Of a DNA stretch of 64,000 bases, positions 57,824 to 64,000 are shown one piece after another. The stretch is from the NCBI GenBank assembly GCA_002633005.1, contig NMRA01000174.1:704047-768046 (forward strand), in the 5' to 3' direction. The DNA comes from Phoronis australis (Eukaryota > Phoronida > Phoronidae). Position 1 is the first letter of the stretch. Each line of letters begins with the position of its first letter. The position numbers and the translations under genes were made by a program. The notes below the pieces were generated by a model, which did not search any database, had not been told where the DNA came from, and saw only the letters and a program-made list of their open reading frames with translations.

Positions 57824-60800
57824 CATTTGTTGTAAGTGTGCCTCTTGATGGAGTTGTGTGCCTTAGTTTTGGAATTAGTGATAACATTGGGCTATTTTCC
57901 CCTTGTTTGGAAAAAATACCATCTCAGAAGGCACAGGCACCTTTCCCAGTAGCTGACTAGATTTCCATTTGTGGAGAATCTGACGTTTACTGCATAATGA
58001 GTCTTCCATGACCATTAGAAAAATATAAATTTGGTACCAGGATTTTCCGCAGATAAGCCCACCCGATGAAATGCCCATGGGTTGAATAAATGCTCTATGT
58101 CTTAAAAACCACGTCCATATTCTGTTTTGTCACTTAATCTGTTCAGTTGGCATTGGCAGTTGAATCCACTTCTAGTTGAAAGATTCTGTGCTCCAGGGTT
58201 ACATCTAGGATTTCAAAAATGGGGTGCCTAAAATGGGTTTTAATGACCCCAAGTCAAATTGGTGTAGTTGGTTACTTTGAAGACTTTGGTCTGCAATAAA
58301 GTCTATTATACCTTAAGCATATCCTAACTAGTGTTTTATTCTGAAGAGGCCCTGAGCTCCCAGAGAAGCTGTTAGGAACTAGGAAGTTAAAAAGGACACC
58401 ACAATGCTTACTTGCTTTTCTTAGGCGTTCACACATTGTCCAAATGCTGATGAGCATGTCTTAAATAAAGTGTCTAAGTTTCAGCCAGTGTGTCCAATTG
58501 GATACAGTGGTCGCCTGCTCGCTGGATGATGGCCTGCTGTGCTTGATTTCACACTCTAAACCCTGTCATCAATTTCTAATTTTCTATTCCTCTACTAGTT
58601 AGTTGTCAGTTGCTGCTTATACAAGTATGCATAATACTGTGCTGTATGATGTATAGCTAGAAGTTTTTAGTGTCTTGTTGGTATTTCAGCATTTTGCAAA
58701 AGAAGATGATGCTAGGGGTGCTCTGGCTGGTCTGCAGGGTATGTCAGTTGGTGACCGTACATTAAGGGCAGAGGTAAGTCATGTTTATTGTTTGTTTTAT
58801 GGGGGAAAGTATACTTTTGAAAAATACAGACTGCAGGGATATACCTAGGCCTCAAAACCCAGCTCGGCAGCGGAGCCTGTTTTGCGTCCGTCACAACGGA
58901 CAAACTGGCCATCCCAAATTCAAGAACCTCCAGAAAGACGGCAAAAACAACCATGTCCAAAATTCTGGATTTAATATGGTACAGTACAAGCTGCATATGT
59001 TTCAGTGTGCCTTTTATACTCTTGACACGTCACCAGTGGAAAACGTCACCAAATTTGGTACCACGATAAAAACATTTGTGTTAACAAGTTGAAGTAAAAC
59101 ACCCTTGGAGGAATGCAACAAATTTAACAGCTGCGTAGATCTGTGATCGCCGGCGTATGATTGTTGCACTCGCGGTGAACTAAGTATTAAACCTGTGATA
59201 AAATGTTACAAAACAGCGATGTTTCTACTAATTCTTAAATGATCACCTTACCAAACTTTGTAGTGGAAAAACGTATTCATTTTTCATGTATGGTATCCCT
59301 GACAGTATTGCACTGCGGGACTGTTGTTCGGCAGACGGTCGTGACTTGGAAATGCCGTCAAGATACTGCCCATTTCAACGAGCGTCTAATTTTTTTATTG
59401 AAAAAGACAACAAACATGAAAATGACGACCTTACCAATACCAAACGATGGCTATGACTTGTCTTTCTGTGGGATGTTTTAGAGTCGTGAAGAAATTGTCG
59501 AGCCCTTGTTTCTGGGGATGACCACGTGCAAATTTATGAGTGATATGTCATTCACATGTTGCTGGCAATGTAATGTGTACTCCAGGGATTGAAATATGGG
59601 AACTTACGCATGCACTCACTCCAAAGCCGCATATCAAAAGAGAATGGGGACAGTTCTAAATAAAAGGGTACCGGCTTGGCTCTGAAACGCCGGGATTTTG
59701 ATGGGGAACTTTGATCCCCGGTGCTTTACAATGTTCCCTGGGCCCGATTTTCTCCGGGCCCGATTTTCTCCTGACCCGATATTCTCCTGTTTTGATGTTT
59801 CTCCAGCTTGATGATCTTTATCTAGCTAATGCAAAACTAATCACTGAATCCGTGAACAACAAATTACAGGATTTTTTGTTGTGAAATTTACACTGAATTG
59901 TTCCCGCACCTCAGTATGTCATTTGGCTAGGGCAACGTGTCGCGAATTTTTTTTCAACGGTCTTTTTCAATCGCCGGAGTTCCAAAATTTGGACTGCAAA
60001 CAATAGGGGGAAGCTTGTTACATTTAAGAGTTGTCTATCTTTGACGACTTCACTGATAATCACATGACAGTTCAGTCCTAGGAAAGTCGCAGGTATTTTT
60101 CCAACGTGTATTTTCTCCCATTTCAAGTTCCACACTTAGCTACTCGAATACACATGTCAGTTAGAGAGCACCGATTCAATTTTCGTGTCGGCAACTAAAT
60201 CTCTCGCTTTAAGATGGCCTGCGAAGTTTCGAAATCGGATGCCCATTCAAATTCTGCACAAAATAAAAGCATCGCTGATATTTAGGTTCCAACTCCGTTC
60301 ACCAGTAAGCCCTCCGTATTGTTTTTGCAAACACGTCTTGCACTCACTGTCACCTTTCTTTTAAATGAATCACATCAAGTTTAGCACCCACTGGCTCGGT
60401 TCGAGAACACTGCTTCTTACTACTGGAGCACCGAGACGCGGACCAAAATTAACCTTAAATTCAGGATAATAACACCAAATGGAAGAGAAAATTTATTCAT
60501 TTGGACTCAACTACAAAAGTCTGAGGAAAAATAAAGTGCAGATGTGCTCTGNTATTACCCCTTCAAATTTCCAATCTAAAAATGTTAGGTCATTAATCTG
60601 AGTGACCTTCATAACAGCCCAGTGCGCACAGCAGTGGTGACCTACTTAGCTCAGTGCACAGGGAAAGGTGTCTGAATAGAGGCTTAGCAGGATAAGGGTT
60701 AAATGAATCACATCAAGTTTAGCACCCACTGGCTCGGTTCGAGAACACTGCTTCTTACTACTGGAGCACCGAGACGCGGACCAAAATTAACCTTAAATTC

Positions 60801-61350
60801 AGGATAATAACACCAAATGGAAGAGAAAATTTATTCATTTGGACTCAACTACAAAAGTCTGAGGAAAAATAAAGTGCAGATGTGCTCTGAAAATTCGCTC
60901 CAGGTCAGTGGTCTTCTACTTGCCCAGCACCGTTATAGTCGCATTGACGACTGGGCGAATGGTTAAGTATATCCCTGTGGAGTGATGTTTTGTTGAAAAT
61001 CGACCCAACGTGTACACTGCCCCTAGACAGTATACATGGAATCCTGTGAAATGGCTCCTTTCAAAGCTGCACTTTTAGGTAGAATGGGGTGATGGCTGTT
61101 TGGTTTAGATTTTATTTCAGATGTATATGGGGTTACTGAGTTATTGTGAAATTAACACAGTCGATAGCTTATTGAATTTCAGTTGCAAGATGGCAGTTGC
61201 TTGAGACATTTTGGCTTATTCCTGGAGTATTTTATGTTTTCCTTTACAGTTGTCCAAGAGCTCCGTTAGACAAAAGCCAGGCATGGGAAGTAAAGATGAA
61301 TGCTTCAAGTGTGGTGGACGTGGACATTGGTCAAAAGACTGCCCTTCAGG
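57824..61350 (+). CDS. RBM4: RBM4/LARK-like RRM-zinc knuckle gene, 5'-broken copy
   Basis: Holds the last 8 nt of an RRM exon (57824-57831), exon B (58690-58773) and exon C (61250-61350), all in phase. B encodes HFAKEDDARGALAGLQG...LRAE, the second half of an RRM. C encodes KPGMGSKDECFKCGGRGHWS and KDCPSG, a CCHC zinc knuckle (CxxCxxxxHxxxxC). RRM followed at once by PGMG and a CCHC knuckle is the RBM4/LARK arrangement; these proteins bind RNA and act in splicing and translational control. The first RRM half is cut off by the N at 57823. Exons after C were not found. Confidence 0.7.
58690..58773 (+). CDS. RBM4: RBM4-like exon B (second half of RRM)
   Basis: 28 codons, phase 0 to 0, between TATTTCAG and GTAAGT. 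Continues the RNP1 motif: YAFV from exon A plus HFAKEDDA. Confidence 0.82.
59740..59804 (+). repeat. 16-bp tandem repeat, about 4 units
   Basis: GGGCCCGATTTTCTCC twice in perfect form (59740, 59756), then two decayed units (TGACCCGATATTCTCC and TGTTTTGATGTTTCTCC). Confidence 0.8.
60363..60551 (+). repeat. direct repeat copy 1 (about 189 bp)
   Basis: AAATGAATCACATCAAGTTT through GTGCAGATGTGCTCTG is repeated at 60703-60890. Copy 1 ends at the N at 60552. Confidence 0.9.
60552..60552. other. single N at a direct-repeat junction
   Basis: Another single ambiguous base placed at the end of a repeated segment. Confidence 0.8.
60703..60890 (+). repeat. direct repeat copy 2 (about 188 bp)
   Basis: Near-identical to 60363-60551 and continues into different downstream sequence. 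Confidence 0.9.
61250..61350 (+). CDS. RBM4: RBM4-like exon C (CCHC zinc knuckle)
   Basis: 101 nt after TTTACAG. LSKSSVRQKPGMGSKDECFK then CGGRGHWSKDCPSG. Donor placed at GG|GTCAGT, phase 2, with some doubt. Confidence 0.8.
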
Positions 61351-61746
61351 GTCAGTGCATCATTGCATTTTGGAAAGCTAGGTCTTGGTAGTGTTACACG
61401 TAATGGCGAGGAATTCTATTCGCATAGCTTGCTTTGAACGATGATGACTGCATATTTTTGTAAAACTGCCAGTATTTCCCAAGACGTTTCTCGTAGAAAT
61501 CCTTCAGTATGCCCAGTTTCGGTCAAATCTTAATGCTTATACTGTAAAAATTCTCCAATATGGGTAGGTCTCTAGAATTTGGTACAAGGAAACAACCACA
61601 AAAATTAAATTTTCGTGATTATGAAAATTGGGACATTTGGCGTTCACCGTGTTTCTCAAATTTCGGACAATTTGTTTTCAGTCTACAGAGTAATTTTGGC
61701 GTCTCCGGTGATTCTTGAATTTGAGACGGCCAGTGTTGTCTATTTC

Positions 61747-61786
61747 TAGAGTTTGGGACAAGCTCTTAGAGTTTGGGACAAGCTCT
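61747..61786 (+). repeat. 20-bp direct tandem duplication
   Basis: TAGAGTTTGGGACAAGCTCT occurs twice back to back. Confidence 0.85.
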
Positions 61787-62273
61787 GACTTTGAGCAAAA
61801 TAATAAATTTTTCACGGTCCCAATCTGGAAAATTTTCCCCATAGCTAGCATGTTTCGTTACCGTGTCTCACTCTCGGATGTCTTATGGTAATTCTCTTGT
61901 TTCAGTTTCAAACATAATTTTGAAAAATATCATTTCTCTGTTTTTCAATGGTTGACTTTCTTGCTACGAATAAGGGAAACTTACCCCAAACGTTTTACAG
62001 ATGGGTATATTGCAAACCAAGCTAACGATTAGCTGAAATTTTCTGAGTCTAATGTTGATGAGAAGTAAGATGATATAGATTACCATTTATTCATCACTGT
62101 TGCGTTATGTAGCTGAAGTATTGCTGTAGCATGAAGGGATGGATGGGTGTAGTGTACAACAGTAACTAGTCGTTATTCCAACATTTTGTATTCTAGTTCA
62201 ATTGGAAGAAAAAATGATCTCTATTTCTCAGGAGACTTAGCATTGAAGTGGAGGTAAAGTTTTCCTGGCAATA

Positions 62274-62369
62274 GTCTGATATAACGTGCCGGTGTTTTGA
62301 GAACCAGTTTGATGCCCGTTATTCAGTGGAGAAAACTGGTTCTCAAGATTCGGGCATGTTATATCAGAC
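62274..62369. mobile_element. foldback/inverted repeat element, 37-bp arms
   Basis: Left arm 62274-62310 (GTCTGATATAAC...GAACCAGTTT) pairs with right arm 62333-62369 (AAACTGGTTC...GTTATATCAGAC) with few mismatches around a 22-nt loop. A further GAGGT/ACCTC pair lies outside the arms. Could be a MITE or a hairpin-forming element. Confidence 0.75.
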
Positions 62370-62454
62370 CGTTACCGTTTTCCCAACCTCGATACACTAC
62401 TAGAGAACTAGCCATGGGCTCAAAGTTTAGGAAGGAACTCTTCTGAGGATCTCA

Positions 62455-62455
62455 N
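62455..62455. other. single N
   Basis: Isolated ambiguous base; unlike the other single Ns, I did not find a matching direct repeat next to it. Confidence 0.7.
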
Positions 62456-63773
62456 TCCTAGATCTGCCCCTGAATACTTCTACATGGGCAACACATCATT
62501 GCCCGACAGTGGGGAGGCTATAGCTCCCCCACGTTTTTCAGTGTTGGGTGCCACCCATGTACTATTAGATCGTCAAAAACATCACAAAGTAGCAAAAGAC
62601 CATTTGGGAAGACAAATCACTCTTAACATGAAGGATTTCATCATTTGCGCAACAAAAACTTTGTAACAACTTTATTTCGAACGGTGAAGTTGCGAATGCC
62701 ATTGAACTTCAACGTAGCCGCTGGTGGCGCTGACATGCGGCGACTTAGTGAACTAACGACTGCTGTTTGAAAAGTGCCAATGCGCAGCAGTTTGACAGAA
62801 TTTCTGAAAATCAAGTAATTACCAATTAAAAGAGTGATAAATTCCTCATCTAAAAATCGGGGGGGGCATATTGCGCAAGTGGAAAAACATCAATCTCCCG
62901 ACCGACCAAAATTAGGCCTTCCGGACGATCGAAAACTCGCCATGAAAACTTAGCCTTGACTTCGAGAAAACAACTTGAGGAGATGCGCACGCATCTAAAC
63001 TACATCCTGTCCAAATTTCATGTTTGTATTTGAGAGTATAGTGCTCTTTTGGATAGGAGGAACAAGAGGTACTTTTTCGAAAGTTGATCGCATGGCGGAA
63101 AATCGTCCACTAAAAAAAGCTTACAAAAAATGATTTACCAGCGATAATTTGAGACAAAAAGATTACAAACTTACAAATAAAGACTAAGGTAACGATTTAT
63201 AACACAAAATTGTCTTATAGTTAACTTTGAAGTCGGAAATCGGGTAATTTACCGACGTGGGTTTTACACGGAGGCAGATATGGAGCACCGTGACCTACTT
63301 TTTGATTGTCCTCCCTAATGTATATATATATCATGATGTTGAAATCTATATTTGACTAGTAATAATAAATCACATTTGATCCGATTCTGATTGGACTGAA
63401 TATTTATAAGGTCTGTGTTTAATCGCACATGACCTTTTTTCCTTATTTCCCACAGCAAGTTATACTTGTATGTTGTATGTATGTTTATGTCTAATTTGGC
63501 ATAAGTTTTCATTTAAGCTCTTGATTAATAACTGTAAAGTAACGACATTTTAGTGAAACAAACCCCTAAGATAAAGCCACCAATGTCAACATTGCCATCT
63601 ATCTGTGTTTTTCTCATGTAGGGCTATAGGGCTTATACAAGGCTATGTAACAAGATGCAATTTTGTTTCACTTTTGTGCTAAGTTTTGAACTTTGTTAAT
63701 CGATCTGTTATTGCCGTGCCCACTGTTGCGTTTCAAGACTCCCCATTTAACGGTTGTCTGTCCTCTGTTTCAG

Positions 63774-63925
63774 TAACCCCAGTCATGTCAAGTAACAGTG
63801 TAGTTACCACAAAACTGTTTGTTGGCAATGTGCCACAAGAACTGACTAGCGTCAAGCTGAGAGAGCTGTGTGTACCCTATGGAGAAGTGGTTGAGTGTGA
63901 CGTCATCAAAAACTATGCATTTGTT
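63774..63925 (+). CDS. RBM4: RBM4-like exon A (N-terminal half of RRM)
   Basis: After CTGTTTCAG the exon holds an ATG at 63785 (47 codons to the donor) encoding MSSNSVVTTKLFVGNVPQEL and GEVVECDVIKNYAFV: RNP2 (LFVGNV) and the first part of RNP1 (YAFV). Phase 0 at GTT|GTAAGT fits exon B exactly. The frame is also open upstream of the ATG to the acceptor, so it could be an internal exon; RBM4 proteins usually have two RRMs and only one is seen here. Confidence 0.8.
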
Positions 63926-64000
63926 GTAAGTGTGCCTCTTGATGGAGTTGTGTGCCTTAGTTTTGGAATTAGTGATAACATTGGGCTATTTTCCCCTTGT

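Noticed and set aside
1-64000. CRISPR arrays, bacterial operons, tRNA or rRNA genes
   Set aside because: The window is intron-containing metazoan DNA; no regularly spaced repeat-spacer array or cloverleaf was seen by eye.

Overview
This is an AT-rich eukaryotic (metazoan) window with GT-AG introns of roughly 0.1-3 kb, short phased exons, MITE-like elements and microsatellites. The genes (an ABCC10-type transporter, small sushi/transmembrane genes, an RBM4/LARK-like RNA-binding gene) and the dense polymorphic-looking repeats suggest a marine invertebrate, possibly a hemichordate or echinoderm. That placement is inference; nothing here fixes the species.

Region 1 (1-22.5 kb, + strand): an ABCC10 (MRP7)-like ABC transporter, 5'-truncated at the window edge. 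Sixteen exons can be chained in phase and add up to 1,428 codons including the stop, with TMD1-NBD1-TMD2-NBD2 in order. Two segments appear twice: exons 2-3, and the exon starting '[10 protein letters not shown]'. In each case the second copy follows a single N, and exon phase shows that both copies cannot sit in one reading frame. Uncollapsed haplotypes or gap-filling artefacts are the simplest explanation.

Region 2 (22.5-27.9 kb): no gene seen; dispersed repeats only.

Region 3 (27.9-52.1 kb): a cluster of three paralogous genes that I could reconstruct exon by exon, two on the - strand (27,905-36,969 and 41,690-48,249) and one divergent on the + strand (50,610-about 52,092). Each encodes a tiny N-terminal exon, one 195-nt exon carrying a single sushi (CCP/SCR) domain, and an exon with one transmembrane helix and a basic juxtamembrane stretch. 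The two - strand genes also have a modular cytoplasmic tail of phase-2 exons: one or two Pro/Tyr exons, a 33-nt micro-exon and a conserved Trp/Tyr-rich C-terminal exon. None has a recognisable signal peptide. All have a TATA-like box 80-100 bp upstream of the ATG, a four-cysteine sushi core and an N-glycosylation sequon in the same alignment column. I do not recognise the family; its layout recalls vertebrate SUSD3. This is the most interesting content of the window.

Region 4 (52.1-57.8 kb): no convincing gene; a nested repeat element and a palindrome.

Region 5 (57.8-64 kb, + strand): exons of an RBM4/LARK-like RRM plus CCHC-knuckle protein in the order B, C, A. The 83 bp at the right edge (63,918-64,000) exactly repeat 57,824-57,906, just after another single N. 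The true order is probably A-B-C and the window holds either a partial gene duplication or a misassembly.

Mobile elements include three copies of a 127-139 bp MITE (GTTCAG...CTGAAC), three copies of a CAGNGGCGGAT element with 5-bp target duplications, a TA-flanked Tc1/mariner-like remnant, a CAGTGCTGTAGTGG MITE and a foldback element at 62.3 kb.
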